Below, piece after piece: positions 23,901 through 41,323 of a DNA stretch of 64,000 bases (position 1 is its first letter; each line of letters begins with the position of its first letter). The DNA comes from Ampullaceana balthica (Eukaryota > Mollusca > Gastropoda > Lymnaeidae): the NCBI GenBank assembly GCA_944989445.1, contig CALYLW010000162.1:419001-483000 (forward strand), given 5' to 3'. The notes beneath the pieces were generated by a model that did not search any database, was not told where the DNA came from, and saw nothing but the letters and a program-made list of their open reading frames with translations. The position numbers and the translations under genes were made by a program.

Positions 23901-24739
23901 TAATAGTAGTAATACTAAACTAAATCAAAATCTAAATACTAATGAATGACGAATCAGACGAATGTCTCCGAATGACGAATGAGTCGAATGTTATGATGGT
24001 CGTTTTTTTCCTGAAGGAAAATTCACCGTACATGCATATTACTGTTTTAACCACTTTTTAATCTCTATACGAATATGGATGACACTGTATGGAACAAAAT
24101 CTTTTACTTTCAACTTTACTAAATAATTTAAGAACACCTACGCAGCTCGATGGTGATTCTGATACGTGATGGTAGTTTTCTTATTTCTTATACTTATACG
24201 AGATTCAAGTTTTTAACATCGAAGAGTTTACATGTCCGGCGACCGGACAGATAAACTGGGGACTATCTGTACGGCCGGGTAACCGGGTTTCGCTTGATCA
24301 AAGTGTCGGATTGCCGCAATAAATGCGCCATTTATAAAAACTAAGGTTGTTAATTTCGTTTTTTTTTGAAAACCGATTATCAGTTATGTAAATCCGATTT
24401 TAAACCGATTTTGCTTTATCGCTGACTTCATAGAAATTAGGAGTGTTCCGGATTTTGACTCCGGAATCCGGCATTTTTTTTACAAATCTGGCTCCGGTCC
24501 CGGATTTCAAAAAATTGAATCCGGTACATCTTTAATAGAAATATATTCTTGTAAGGCAAGGCGAATATGATGTGGAATAAGAAATAGACGTGGCGAAGAT
24601 GGTGTGGAAACGTTGGAATCAACGAAATGATGTCACACATTACGTTAATGTGGGGAATTGCATTTTATGTCTAGCCTACATCATGATTGCGACAATAGAG
24701 ACGTATATTTAGTCGATTTCGGACATCAATGAACTTAGG
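23901..24739. other. Spacer with small repeat scraps
   Basis: No gene. A piece with repeated TCCGGA motifs (24445-24530, GTGTTCCGGATTTTGACTCC) and a GACCGGACAG/GGCCGGGTAACC piece at 24235-24290 look like ends of dispersed repeats. Confidence 0.4.
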
Positions 24740-24990
24740 CAGGGGCCGTCCATAAAGTACGTCACGCTATTTTTGACAATTTTTAAACTCCCCCCTGTCA
24801 CAAATCTTGCCCCCCCTCCTCCTAAAGTACGTCACACTTTCGAACAAAAATTGTTATTTTATTAACAAAATAATTAAAATTTAATATAAAACACCGTGAC
24901 GTCACACATTGCAGGACCCCCCCTCCCCCTTGTCACAAACTGTCACACTTTCTTACTAAAACCATAAAAAGTATATAAAATTAGTATAAA
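24740..24990. mobile_element. hAT-like terminus fragment
   Basis: Starts CAGGGGCCGTCCATAAAGTA and continues with a second AAAGTACGTCACAC and GACGTCACAC motif. No matching right end was found, so this is probably a partial element. Confidence 0.45.
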
Positions 24991-25112
24991 TTAAAAATAA
25001 ATACCAGTCAATAAATTATATAGATTTCTTAATCACTTTTTTTTCTCTTCATTTTTTGAATGCCATAAGCCATAAGCACATTGATACTAATCGTTACCAT
25101 TTTATCTAATAA

Positions 25113-25772
25113 CTAGTAACAAAGCCCGCCCAAGGACGGGAATAAGTGTAGGGTGACCTGCGAAGTTCATGGACGCTATGTTTTTGATAGTTGTTATGCT
25201 GGAGCGTTTGCAGGACATTGTCGTCGCAGGGCAAGGGATGTGGACAACAACAAAAACAACAGCAGCAAAAACAACAACAACAAAAACAACAGCAACAAAA
25301 ACAAAATAACAACAAAACAAAAACAACAAAAACAGCAAAACAACAGCAAAACAACAACAACAAAACAACAACAGCAACAACAACAACAACAAAACAAAAA
25401 CAACAACTACAGCAACAACAACAATAACAAAGCAACAACAACAAAAACAACAACAACACAACAACAACAATAATAACAGCAATAAAAAACAAACAACACT
25501 TAAAACTCTTGCCACTACCCCCAGGACCATCAAGGAAAAAGCATTTAACAGAATTGTCATTGGAATAAGCGGCAGGCATCACTTCAAGATGGGAACAACA
25601 TACTGAATTAAGAAAAAAAACTGCACCAAAAATAACTCGTTTTGTACCTCCGCGTAATATGTAAATTTTTCTCCGCTAGTGATTGGCTGTAGGAGTCATA
25701 TGTGTTTGAGGGACCAATCGCTATAGATGACGGGACAGAACGGACAGAACTTTGCCTTTTATTATATAAGGA
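25113..25772 (-). mobile_element. Helitron with helicase remnant
   Basis: On the minus strand it begins TCCTTATATAATAAAAGG after an A and ends CTTTGTTACTAG before a T. A hairpin CCCGTCC-TT-GGGCGGG lies just before the 3' end. Length is 660 bp. The 5' half codes for the Walker A region of a Pif1/Helitron helicase (VKCFFLDGPGGSGKSFK, about 25490-25560), interrupted by a 250-bp (TTG)n tract. This joins true ends to a piece of the autonomous element's gene. Confidence 0.85.
25245..25495. repeat. (CAA)n microsatellite expansion
   Basis: Imperfect CAA/CAG/AAA triplets over 250 bp on the plus strand. Leu/Cys/Val-rich and Gln/Asn-rich open frames across it come from the triplet alone. Confidence 0.95.
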
Positions 25773-26476
25773 TTACTTACAAACTTAACACTTCCTAATA
25801 ATCTGGTAAAATACCTCTGCTTAGGCTTTCCTGCAGACTTGAGACTGTTCAGTCTTAATATAAAACTTCAGTTTTAACGCGAAATCGATTGTTTTATAGT
25901 TGTTAAATTGTGCATACGTTTTTAAAATTACTTGTATTAAGTTTTAAATATTTAATCTTTTTGCCTCCCTTTGATTCTTTTTTAAATGGTCCAAAGTTGT
26001 TTTGTGTTTTCATTTTTACTTTTCATAGTTCACCCCACAGTCTTATTATGAGTTGCCTATTATATGATTTGATATGATATGAATAATTAAGCTAATAGAC
26101 TGCTTTTTTTCTAGCAGAACGCACCTGTTAAAGCTTTCAGCACCATTGGCCTTTTCCCCACGCCCACATACTTTCTTTTATATTAGTATCTGGCATCTGG
26201 AATGTTTGGTCTTACCGCTTTTTCAGGTTGTTCCGATACCTTTTTTAAATTTTTATTATTTTATATATTTTTTTATTAAACAAAAAAAGCGCAGCTAATA
26301 GATATCAACTCAGGATGACAAGTTGCTTTGTAATTTCTAGAAAAAAAAATAATAATAATAAAAATAAATAAATAAATAAATTTTTAATTTAAAAAATAAA
26401 TAAATATATATTTAGATACAAGTTCCTTATTGAAATACAGCGAAAAGTGAAATTTGGCTCATACATTGGCCTACAT
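25773..26476. other. AT-rich spacer
   Basis: No gene or defined repeat; an AATA/AAAT-rich tract lies at 26340-26410. Confidence 0.6.
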
Positions 26477-26675
26477 CAGAGGCGTCACTAGGGTTGGTGT
26501 CACCCAGTTTGGTATCGTATGGTGTGATGTAACCTACTCGCCTCACGATTTACCTCATAGGCCTCCTCCGAGTCTGCCAGTGCCAAATAACGGGAACTTA
26601 GAATTTTACATCTTGTTGTCACCCCTTGTGATGGTGTCATCCGGTGTGGTGCGCACCCTTCTAGTGACGCCTCTG
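26477..26675. mobile_element. 199-bp hAT MITE
   Basis: Perfect 15-bp inverted ends CAGAGGCGTCACTAG. Exact 8-bp duplication GCCTACAT at 26469-26476 and 26676-26683. No coding capacity. Confidence 0.93.
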
Positions 26676-27364
26676 GCCTACATTTTGCATTAATGATAAG
26701 GGTTAATTTGTCTGCGTCGTGCATGTTTTCCTGATTGGTGGGCATTTTTTATCTTCCATTTCTCAATATTTAATGAATACGATATAGAAGATTGATTTTG
26801 CATAGAATTTTTTTTTGTTTAAAAAAAACAAACAACTGGTATAATAGTATAATAAAATCGCTGAGCAAGTTTTTAAATAATTTTTTTTAAAGTTCATTCT
26901 TAGATTTAAAAATATTTTTTAGCTCTCTAGTAGCTAGACGATAACTGCATTTTTTCAAAATTTTATTTAAAATGTAGACTTTCAATCGCTGGTGGTAGAT
27001 TATTCCTGCTACTTGTTTCAAAGTGCACTTCTGAAAACTAACCAGTCATCAACGTTAAATCTCTTACCACACTTGTTTCTGGACATCGAGAGCGATTCCG
27101 GCCCGATTGTTTTATTGAAAAAAAAATTCATTTCAAATATTTAATTCACCCAAATAAACGTTTACATTGAAGCATGTCGGTTAGTTTAACCGATTAAACT
27201 TTTACATGCTTTTTATAAATTCTATGACTTTTAAAGATCAAACAACGGCCATCCTTATGCCCAATGCCATTATAACTGCTAATAAAAATGCAAGACGTGA
27301 CTAGATATTATGTTAACAAGAAACGTCTGTAATTTATAAGATGACTAGCGTACACCCGTCAAAA

Positions 27365-27580
27365 ATGATTTCAAGACTATGTTGTTTATTTAAGTTTATA
27401 AAAATATTTAGGCTTGAAGTTGACCTACCTAAAATAATATATTAATTCGAACATTGGTTACAACTGTCTTAAGTAATGCAAGGTGTTAAAAAGGCTTCTC
27501 TAAAATTATCTTAATGAAAAATTAATGACGATCAATTAGCCTACAAATACACCAAAATTGTCTAATCTATTGCTATTTTT
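27365..27580 (+). mobile_element. hAT relic, left part of the split copy
   Basis: About 80 percent alike by eye to 1345-1550 of the first relic, including the RTL.TTV dimerisation remnant. It is broken off at 27580 by the Helentron-like array and resumes at 29147. Confidence 0.75.
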
Positions 27581-28137
27581 AAATCCCTTATATTAACTTC
27601 ACCGCCGTCTCTGCCTCTCTCTCTCTCTCTCTCTCTCTCTATGTCTGTCTGTCGTCATCTCATGGGCGGGCGGAAAAACAAAAGTCGAAATGATGACCCA
27701 CTTCCCGTGATTCGATCGAGCTGAAATTTGGCACACTGACCCGTCTAACCTAACAATGCATCGTATCAAAATTTCAGATCGATCGAACGTACCGTAATTA
27801 AATTAATGCATTTTTAGTTTATCCTTATATGAGGTATGTAATTCAAATTCACGGTTTGTTATTGTTTTTTTTGCCACGTGAAAAGTTTTGAGTTGACGCG
27901 TTGAGGCGACCCGTCGAAGCGCCGGGGCACTTTTGTTTACATTTTACGTGTCACGCTGAGCTCGGTCAAGCGAATCGGTGACCAGACTTTTCCCCTCTCA
28001 CCCTCAGGGTTATGAAGCAAACTTGAGTTAAGACAGATTCAGTCTGTAAATGTTTGAAAATAATCAATACTGTTAGTTATGTCTCATATATAAGGGATTT
28101 ATAGTCAAAAACTTTGTTTTTACGGGTTTGTTTTATT
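27581..28137 (+). mobile_element. Helentron-like unit 1 of 3
   Basis: Starts AAATCCCTTATATTAACTTC and ends ATATAAGGGATTT followed by ATAGTCAAAAACTTTG, TTTTTACGGG and TTTGTTTTATT. The inner inverted ends are AAATCCCTTATAT/ATATAAGGGATTT. A hairpin AAAAAC-TTT-GTTTTT lies near the 3' end. Short inverted ends plus a 3' hairpin fit Helentron-derived non-autonomous elements, but the class is an inference. It contains a (CT)n tract and the conserved core GATCGAGCTGAAATTTGGCA. Confidence 0.7.
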
Positions 28138-28679
28138 AAATCCCTTATATTAACTTCACCGGCGTCTCTCTCTCTCTCTGTCTGTCGTCATCTCATGGGC
28201 GGGCGGAAAAAGAAAAGTAAAAAATGACCCACTTCCAGTGATCCGATCGAGCTGAAATTTGGCACACGGGCCCGTCTGACCTAACAATGCATCGTATCAA
28301 AATTTCAGATCGATCGATCGTACCGTAATTAAATTAATGCATTTTTAGTTTATCTATATAAACTATATGTAGAGGTCGCTATCGTTTACATTTTACGGGT
28401 CACTTGACTTCAGGCCAGCCACCGGTGTGAACACATCTCGTGCTTAAACCAGGTAAAGCGGCGTGCTTTTGTTTACATTTGGCGTTTCACGGTGAACTTG
28501 GCCCAGCGATCGGTGACAAGACCTTTCCCCTCTCCCACCCCCACCCCACCCTTTTTGGGTTAAAAGCAAAGGGGAGTAAAGACAGATTCAGTCTGTAGAT
28601 ATTTGTAAATACTTTAAGTTCTGTCTCATATATAAGGGATTTATAGTCAAAAACTTTGTTTTTATGGGGTTGTTTTATT
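28138..28679 (+). mobile_element. Helentron-like unit 2 of 3
   Basis: Head-to-tail copy of the same unit, joined with no spacer. It differs by a shorter (CT)n tract and an extra TTTACATTTTACGGGTCACT block also seen in the inverted copy at 44947-45489. Confidence 0.7.
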
Positions 28680-29146
28680 AAATCCCTTATATTAACTTCG
28701 CGGCCGTCTCATCATCTCATCATCTCATGGGCTGGGCGGGCGGAAAAAGAAAAGTCGAAAATGACCCACTTCCCGTGATTCGATCGAGCTGAAATTTGGC
28801 ACACTGACCCGTCTGACCTAACAATGCATCGTATCAAAATTTCAGATCGATCGAACGTACCGTAATTAAATTAATGCATTTTTAGTTTATCCTTATATGA
28901 GGTATGTAATTCAAATTCACGGTTTGTTATTGTTTTTTTCATCCACTTCCACGTGAGTTTGAGTTGACGCCGACCGTCGTGCCGACACCCCCTCACGTCC
29001 CACCCCCATTTATTAAAGACAAGGGACATCACTCGGTGTCAGTCTGTCAATGTTTGTAGCGTTTGAAAATAATCAATACTGTTAGTTATGTCTCATATAT
29101 AAGGGATTTATAGTCAAAAACTTTGTTTTTACGGGTTTGTTTTATT
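28680..29146 (+). mobile_element. Helentron-like unit 3 of 3
   Basis: Third head-to-tail copy, about 467 bp, with a shorter 3' half. Its left part is nearly identical to unit 1 (for example ATCCTTATATGAGGTATGTA), suggesting that units 1 and 3 are closer to each other than to unit 2. Confidence 0.7.
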
Positions 29147-29411
29147 AAAAATCTTTTTTTTTACTTCTATTTATGGTTATTGAGCATGCCATGGCTGAAA
29201 ATATCGTTGCATGAAATATTGAGCCATGAGGAAAAACTTAAACTTTAATTTCATTAAAGAAATGAAGCCTTTCCCTTTTAACATAAAAATATATTGTGTT
29301 ATTATCAATATTTTTTTTTACTTTATAGCGTTAACATACATATTTTTCGAGAGGGGGTGGGGGCAAATTTGGTTTCTGCCCCGGGCGGCACATACCCATG
29401 CTACGCCGCTG
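29147..29411 (+). mobile_element. hAT relic, right part of the split copy
   Basis: Continues the relic interrupted at 27580: GAGCCATGAGGAAAA, TTAATTTCATTAAAGAAAT and the G-rich end GGGGGCAAATTTGGTTTCTG to CTACGCCGCTG match 1600-1792. A second hAT-like end (GCGACGCCACTG, CTACGCCACTGG) follows at 29445-29470. Confidence 0.75.
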
Positions 29412-29535
29412 CTTGGGTGTCACCCGGGGCGGGCCGCGCCCCTAGCGACGCCACTGAGCTACGCCACTGGTTGACGATACGTTCGCTTATTATTGTGAAT
29501 TTTTCAGGCGTAGCTATACCCTACTCAATAACTGG

Positions 29536-29755
29536 TTTATCTTATCTTATCTTATCAATACAGACGCTCCTTCTGTTGGCAAGTAATGCAGCGATCACAG
29601 GCCACGGCTTTGTGGGTTACCCAGCCGCCTAACTAGTGTTAGGTACCCGTTCGGAGCTGGGTGACTCAGGGACGCCCTGGGCCCCGGGAACAAGTCCTTG
29701 CCTTGACATGGATTCGAACCCGTGACCATCGGTACGCGTCCTCAGGCTCAGTGTA
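29536..29755 (-). mobile_element. tRNA-derived SINE
   Basis: The minus strand carries a B-box-like CGGGTTCGAATCC (29710-29722), a GC-rich body (GGGGCCCAGGGCGTCCC), and a 3' end AGAAGGAGCGTCTGTATT followed by (GATAA)n. The 3' end and tail match the LINE 3' end at 49639. Confidence 0.75.
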
Positions 29756-29789
29756 GTTGTTAATTGGAAAGCTGTTACTAGAATGTTTA

Positions 29790-29975
29790 GGAGCCATTCA
29801 CATATTATATAACGCTAAAATGTCAATTTGTTAGTTTTTACCCTTCCCTCCCCCTCATATAACATTGTCATTATTATGTAACACTAGTGTGAACCCCAAC
29901 CAATTTAACAAAAATAACAAATTTGCATCCACCCCCCCTTTTTTTTCGGCGTTATATAATATATGTGAACGGCCC
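29790..29975. mobile_element. MITE with ATTCACATAT-type ends
   Basis: Left end GGAGCCATTCACATATTATA and, reversed on the right, GGGCCGTTCACATATATTAT, both running into TATAACGC. About 186 bp, no coding. No clear target duplication. Confidence 0.7.
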
Positions 29976-30241
29976 ATTACCACGTGACATTTATATATAT
30001 TTTGTTTATCTTTACCTGCTTTGGAAAGAAAATATTAACCCAATTTAAAAAGAAATAACATTAAAAAATTATACTTACAATATTGGCCCAATTATAATAT
30101 GAAAAATATAGTCTATCTCCCTAATTTTTATCTTGCGGCTGCGAATAAAGTTTTTTTTCGGTAATAAGCGGTCTCGTTCATTGTGAGAATCAACGAGAGT
30201 AAGTCATATGAGGAAGACCTCTTTGCAAATCAACAAGCAAA

Positions 30242-35128
<4,887 letters not shown>

Positions 35129-38100
35129 ACGTTTGATGCACATTTCTCAACAGAAGCTGTGATGTTGATGTGTTTGAAGATTCAGACATTGTATTTATAG
35201 ATAAGTTTTTCTCTGTAATTTACTGTCACCTTATTTCAATTATTGCTATTAGAAAAAGGATTGAATGAATTGAAATACGATATCTAAATAGTTGACACTG
35301 TGCTAAATTATTTTTGTATTATAATAAATAATACTATTCATTAAGCGAGGATGTCTTTGGTAATTTTTTGAAGCGAATTTACTTCTAAAAAACTGGAAGT
35401 TATTGTTTCATAATACTGTAACTTTGATTGTATTGAAATTTGAATATCAGGAGTTAATTTTGGACAATTAGAATTAATATTTAATTAGCAAAGTGTTTCC
35501 CTTCAAGTAAAAATTACACGCTTTTAAAGGAACAAGATATTGATTAAAAGCAACTAAATTATGACAGCAGTGCTTATAAACATAATTATGCTCTAAAGTT
35601 TATAAAAATTAAAATTGTTAATCTAGAGTTTATTTATGTAACTATTATTTTATGTTGTACATAATAATGTAATATACAGTAACCATTCACCTCGTACTAT
35701 TAGATCTCAAAGATGTTCTTTTCCAGTTCTCTCGTCTCTCGTTAGTTTATTCTCTTCCCAAAACAAACAGGTTTAAATTTTTTTCTCTAAAAATTAATTT
35801 TTTTAATGACACCCTCTTTTTAACTGCTTTGTCAGGAACCATGTCAGTGTGTTCATCATCATTTACATAGTATACATATATGTTATGTATGGTGAGTTGA
35901 TATATAAATGCATGAATGCTTACTTGATAAAATTTAATAAAGATTGACGTTGATAAAAAGGGAATCCGGGATCCTTGAAAGCTAATACTTATTCCTCTAA
36001 GCAACATTCCACTTGATAGTACCTTAGTTGACTTTGGTCAAGTTATATTTAAAAGTTTAGGATTTAATCTAGCACAATTCTCGAATGAATGATTTTAATT
36101 GACTTGTATGATAAATAGTTTTGCATGTAAACAGAGTATTTATGATTTATTAAAGTGTAATTTATTTAGTAGAAGTATTATTGTTAAATAATATTAGTGA
36201 TGAATTTTTATGTACTATTTGTGTAATAAACTTCAAATTGAATATCTAAGGGTTATCTCATTCTTTAAGTTTATATATACCATTAAATTTGTATCTTGGT
36301 ATATACATATTATTTAGCACTAAGCTAACCATTGTTTTGTTGGTGGGGGGGGGGAGAATAAAAAACCAGCCAGATAATAAGATATACACAGATAGTTTAG
36401 CTTATGCTTAAATTTTTTAGAGCGTGTCTAATGGTGAACTTTTAAATCAAACAAATGGTTGAAGTTGAATACAGTTTTTCAAAAATAGTTAATCCATTTG
36501 TTCCTTATTTTATTGCTGTTGTTAGAAAATTGTAACTAATCTCATAACTTACAATTAAATTTATTAAAATAAATAACTACTTGAGGCGCCTTTGAAGATC
36601 AGCTTGCAATAGGTTGTGAATGATAAATTATAGCAGAGAAAAAGAAACAGTGTCATTCAAATTTGCTTGAGTGCAAGAACAGTATGATTTAAGATGAATA
36701 AAAAAAGATATCACATCAAAACAGCAACATCAAAAATTAATTTATTATGGCAAATAAAAATATTTTATTTAACAAAAAAAATCATTTGTGTATTTACTGC
36801 ACAAACAGATGTGGGTGATAAATGACAACGTTCATACATAAATATGATTAACTTGTTGGGGAATAAACAATAGAGCAGACCATGAATAATGAATTTTAAA
36901 AAAATTAATGAAAAAAAAATGTGGTAGTCTTGATCTTTATGGGGAAGGATTGCAGGGAGTTCATAATGAACTCTTGAGAACATAATAAATAGATGAGAAT
37001 ATACAGTATGTTGAGACATTCATTGCAAATACTTAACGTGGAGATTTATTTAAAAAAAAACCCAAAACCATAGACCTGTTTTGTCCAAGTATCTATTAAG
37101 TTCCATTTTAATCACACAAGCAGTACCATGCTATGGTCCGCAAAAAGTTAACTGAATTAGCTAAATTTAACAAATCTATTTTTCATTTTAGGCATCAATT
37201 ATTACACCGGAGTATCAGGACAAAATTTTTCAGGATAATTCTTATTTTTGTGTCAGGATTCTATTAATTTAGCAATGTTCATTGATAATGAAACATTTGA
37301 TACAAATAAATGTCTTATTCTATGATGGCCCGTTTCATTTACCACATAACTTAAAATAAATAAAGAAATGTTATTTTTTTTACATTAGTTGTACTTTTAA
37401 ATGCCAAAAATTAGGTAATAGAAATTTAACTGAAGAACGAACACACATGTTGGGGAAGGTTCACATGTAAAATACTAAATTAAGTTTCAACTTTAGGAAA
37501 CTAGTAAAGAATTACTAAGAAGAAACTAAATTAATTTAGATATAAACCAAAATTATGCACCACTTATTACTTGACCAAAGTGTGAAAACTGATTTTTGTT
37601 GGGATGAAACATTTTCTTTAAAAAAAAATCCTTTAAAAATCAAATTCAGCTAAATAAATAAAATCAGCAAAGTCAATTTGTTAAACAGTAAAGATAACAA
37701 GACTATATTTATGTACATCAGCAGTTGCTATAAATATTATATGCTGTTGGGGGTAGGGAAAGTTGGTAGAAGTGTATAAGAAAAATTAGCATATTTCAAG
37801 TTACCTCAAATAACAATGAAAAACACTGACAGTATGCAAAAATAAGGCAAAGAATAGTTTGGTAGGTAAATACTTTGTTTAAAGTGGCAAAGATATGTTA
37901 ATTATATACTTCTGATGAGAACGATATATTAAACCTTATGGGGATTTGTTAAAGGTGTCCCAAATAAATAGACAAATATTAAAATTGATATAATACCAAA
38001 AACATTCTGGTTAACGAGGGCTATGTCTTTAAGTACTGCAACAAAATATTTTTGCATCTGATGCTTTCATTGAATAGAACCAAAGTTCTCCCATTCCAGT

Positions 38101-40435
38101 TAACCAGAATTTATTGCATAACATCTTTTGATTTTCATAGAAATATTAGATCATTAAAAGTTTTGAGAAATAAATGTTCTGGAGAAATAAAAGAGGTAGT
38201 TTAGAAGGGCCAGAGGTTGTTCAATATAGATGGCTTTATCACATTTCATTGTTCTATTCCAGATATGAGCAGAGCTAGAATGAAAAAGAATAACAAATTT
38301 GTTTTAGGCTAATATATTATATACATAACTAAGATAATTTAATCACATACATGTAATTAAGTTAATTCATTAAAGAAATTTCAGGATTCATAAACGGCTG
38401 AAACAATGTTAATGACATTTTTTAGCTGTAACATCTTGATTTTAAAAAAAAATGGTAACGTTTAATATTATTTACTTCTGTCAAATAATTTTACCACTGA
38501 GGCTTCTCATCCATAAATATTTGTAAGCACTAACCACTATATGTTATATTCATGTTAGATTGCTCATCATTTTGAAAAAAAAACAGTCAATGAATTGATT
38601 AAAGATAATTTGCAATTACACAAATACATATTTGATCAATCAGAAATCAGTTGTAGAAAAATCAGAAACTAATATCTTAATTTCCTACAAATATTTACAT
38701 TTTTTACAGAAACAATTTAAATCACTCATCTTTTCTGAACATGGCGTAACATTTTGATTTGACTGTAATCATTGAATGGTTCATTTAGGTTCAGAGTTTC
38801 ATATTTACTTTTGGTGTTGGATATTAAACTGGATTTTAACAATAAAATTAAGAAAATAGATCCATAAATATTAAATTAAATAACCCTCTTTTACGATTCA
38901 TAACAAGATTTACATGAGCTGTAAACTAGAGTAAAATAAAGTTAATATCTAAAATTTGACAGCTATCAAATACTCTTGGGAATGTAACTTGGGAAAATAT
39001 TTTATTTTGGAAGAAGATCATCACTCCTTATATTTACCATAGAGTAAAATTTAAAGCTAAGTTAAATTTTAAACAAATGGGAACAAGAAAAGTACAATGC
39101 ACTGAAACCATACAATACATTTATGAAATCAGAGTGGGACCTGCTCAATGATATTAAGTACATTGCCATGGTTGCCAGGGGCAACCAGACCCATAGATTG
39201 CACTGCTCATTTTAACATGGCTTTAAAATGTAACGAGTGAACTCTATGCCACTGCCGCATTCAAAACTATCCCTCTATGACCTGAGACTAGAGCTACAGA
39301 AATGTGATGGTTAATTTTAGTAATGTAGTTGCACTGTAATGGTTAGCACATTCTTACAATCCTTTTCTTTATCCTAGGCTTTTGTATCAAACAGTTAACA
39401 AGTTTCAAGATGGTCAAATGAAAAAACAAATTGTGTGCATGTCATTTTATGAAATGTAATTAAAGTTAAACATGGGCAGAAATACATAAGGAATTAAAGC
39501 AACAAGGATATACTCTAGATGAATTTGTGAACAACCTGTTTCTCTAACTTTCCTAAACAGTTGTCACTTTATTTTTTAATGTGAAATCTCTTACATGGCC
39601 TTGATATACTTCTGATATGTGAAATAAGGGAACTAAGCCAATGACGGAGCCTACAAATGAACAATGATAAAATCAGTTATTCTTATATCATTTATTTACC
39701 GCTTGACTGGATTGTAAGATTATATTTGACTGGATTGTAAGATTATATGTGACTGGATCTTGCAAATGGATTTAAAATTTGATTATATGATTAGATTTCT
39801 TCATATGATCTTTTTGGTTTATTTGCAAAGTCTGAGGTCATTAAAACAAGTACTGCCACCGTCTAAGTGGTATGGAGAGAAGGCTTATTAAAAACAACAA
39901 CCAATTGGAATTTTTGTTGAATTCATAATTAACAGTGCAGTTTATATATTGCAATATCAGTGAACCTCATTGCCAAAATACCAATGATGAGAACAAATCA
40001 ACTAAAAACTTTGAACTTACATTTGTAAAACATTTACATATTTATTTTCACTTCTTCACTATGATTGATCATGATTTAACTCCTTTTTTGTTTATTTTTT
40101 TCCAATTTACTCATGAAAATTAATGGTTTTACAATTTTAAAAAAAAATGTCATAAGCTATTTCTGAGATTAATATAGTTCAATATGTTCCTTAAATGCAC
40201 AACCATCGTATTGATAAACGTGACTAATTTAAGGGAATGTAGGCAAATTGGAAATAACTTCAGTTTGACTAAGCTTAGGGCTTTGCTGGTGTGGTCTGTA
40301 GGGGGCTCTCTCCAACTCATTTATAATTATTCTCTTTGTGTCTATTAGCCTCTGTCAAAATAACAATTAACCATGCATTTTTATCTGATCATTACACACG
40401 TGTATGACACTGTATGTAGAATATCATCTTACAAT
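35129..40435. other. ATP6V0B 3' end and gene-poor intergenic DNA
   Basis: 35129 to about 35345 is probably the ATP6V0B 3' UTR; a further AATAAA lies near 36223. The rest is AT-rich with no exon, RNA gene or defined transposon that I can recognise. A 21-bp repeat (GACTGGATTGTAAGATTATA, about three copies) lies at 39697-39760. Confidence 0.55.
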
Positions 40436-40612
40436 CATTACATGTGTGTGTAGAAGATCATCTTACAATCATTACACACGTATGTGTAGAAGATTATCTT
40501 ACAATCATTACATGTGTGTGTAGAAGATCATCTTACAATCATTACACACGTATGTGTAGAAGATTATCTTACAATCATTACACACATGTATGTAGAAGAT
40601 CATCTTACAATC
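40436..40612. repeat. About 33-bp tandem repeat, 5-6 copies
   Basis: Units built on GTAGAAGATCATCTTACAAT followed by CATTACATGTGTGT or CATTACACACGTATGT. Two alternating unit types are seen. Confidence 0.85.
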
Positions 40613-41207
40613 TAAAAGAACACAAATTTATAGGCATAAATAAAACGGCAGGGCAGTCTACTCCTTATCTAAACACTACCAGGTCTAAATGGTTTCAGTT
40701 TGTAACAGATTAAACGTTTCTACTCAACTTTCTAATTTTGTTCAGGTTTTGTCTTATGATCACAGTGTGTCCCCAGCAAAATTATAGGCAATAAATTCAA
40801 CACTGAATACGTCATTTTAAACAAAAAAACGACTTATGTTTACCAGAGCTCGTCAAGTATATGTAGAATATTGTTTTTTTATTTTATTTTAGTGGTACTG
40901 ATAGAGCAAGATCAATATCTGCAAATAACAGGCATCAAGTGTTGCAATCAGTATCTCTCTAAAACTATCTATCAGTTTTTGAGGGAAAAAAAAATACAAG
41001 CGGTGAATAGGACCAAGAAAATATTTTTGCCAATATTCAGGCAATCAATGCTTTTATTTAAATATATATATATATATGTACAAGAAATTGATTAAACATG
41101 AGTTAAATAACAATTAGCAGCTGGCAGCGCAGGAGTGAGACTTTGAAATAGAAATTACGTTTGGGTCAGGTGCCACTAATCATTTGGTCCACTGTATCAT
41201 CCCAACC

Positions 41208-41306
41208 CTCAGTTCCAACATGTTCCCTCAGTTCCAACATGTTCCCTCAGTTCCAACATGTTCCCTCAGTTCCAACATGTTCCCTCAGTTCCAACATGTT
41301 CCGTTT
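41208..41306. repeat. 19-bp tandem repeat in the presumed MuSK 3' UTR
   Basis: Five near-identical copies of GTTCCCTCAGTTCCAACAT. It starts only about 20 bases downstream of the kinase stop codon on the minus strand. AATAAA on the minus strand at 41053-41058 would place it inside the transcript. Confidence 0.85.
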
Positions 41307-41323
41307 TGTTCAACAATACCCCA

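Noticed and set aside
25102..25582. Leu/Cys/Val-rich 'membrane protein' frames
   Set aside because: They translate a (TTG)n microsatellite inside a Helitron; only the Walker A part at the start is meaningful.
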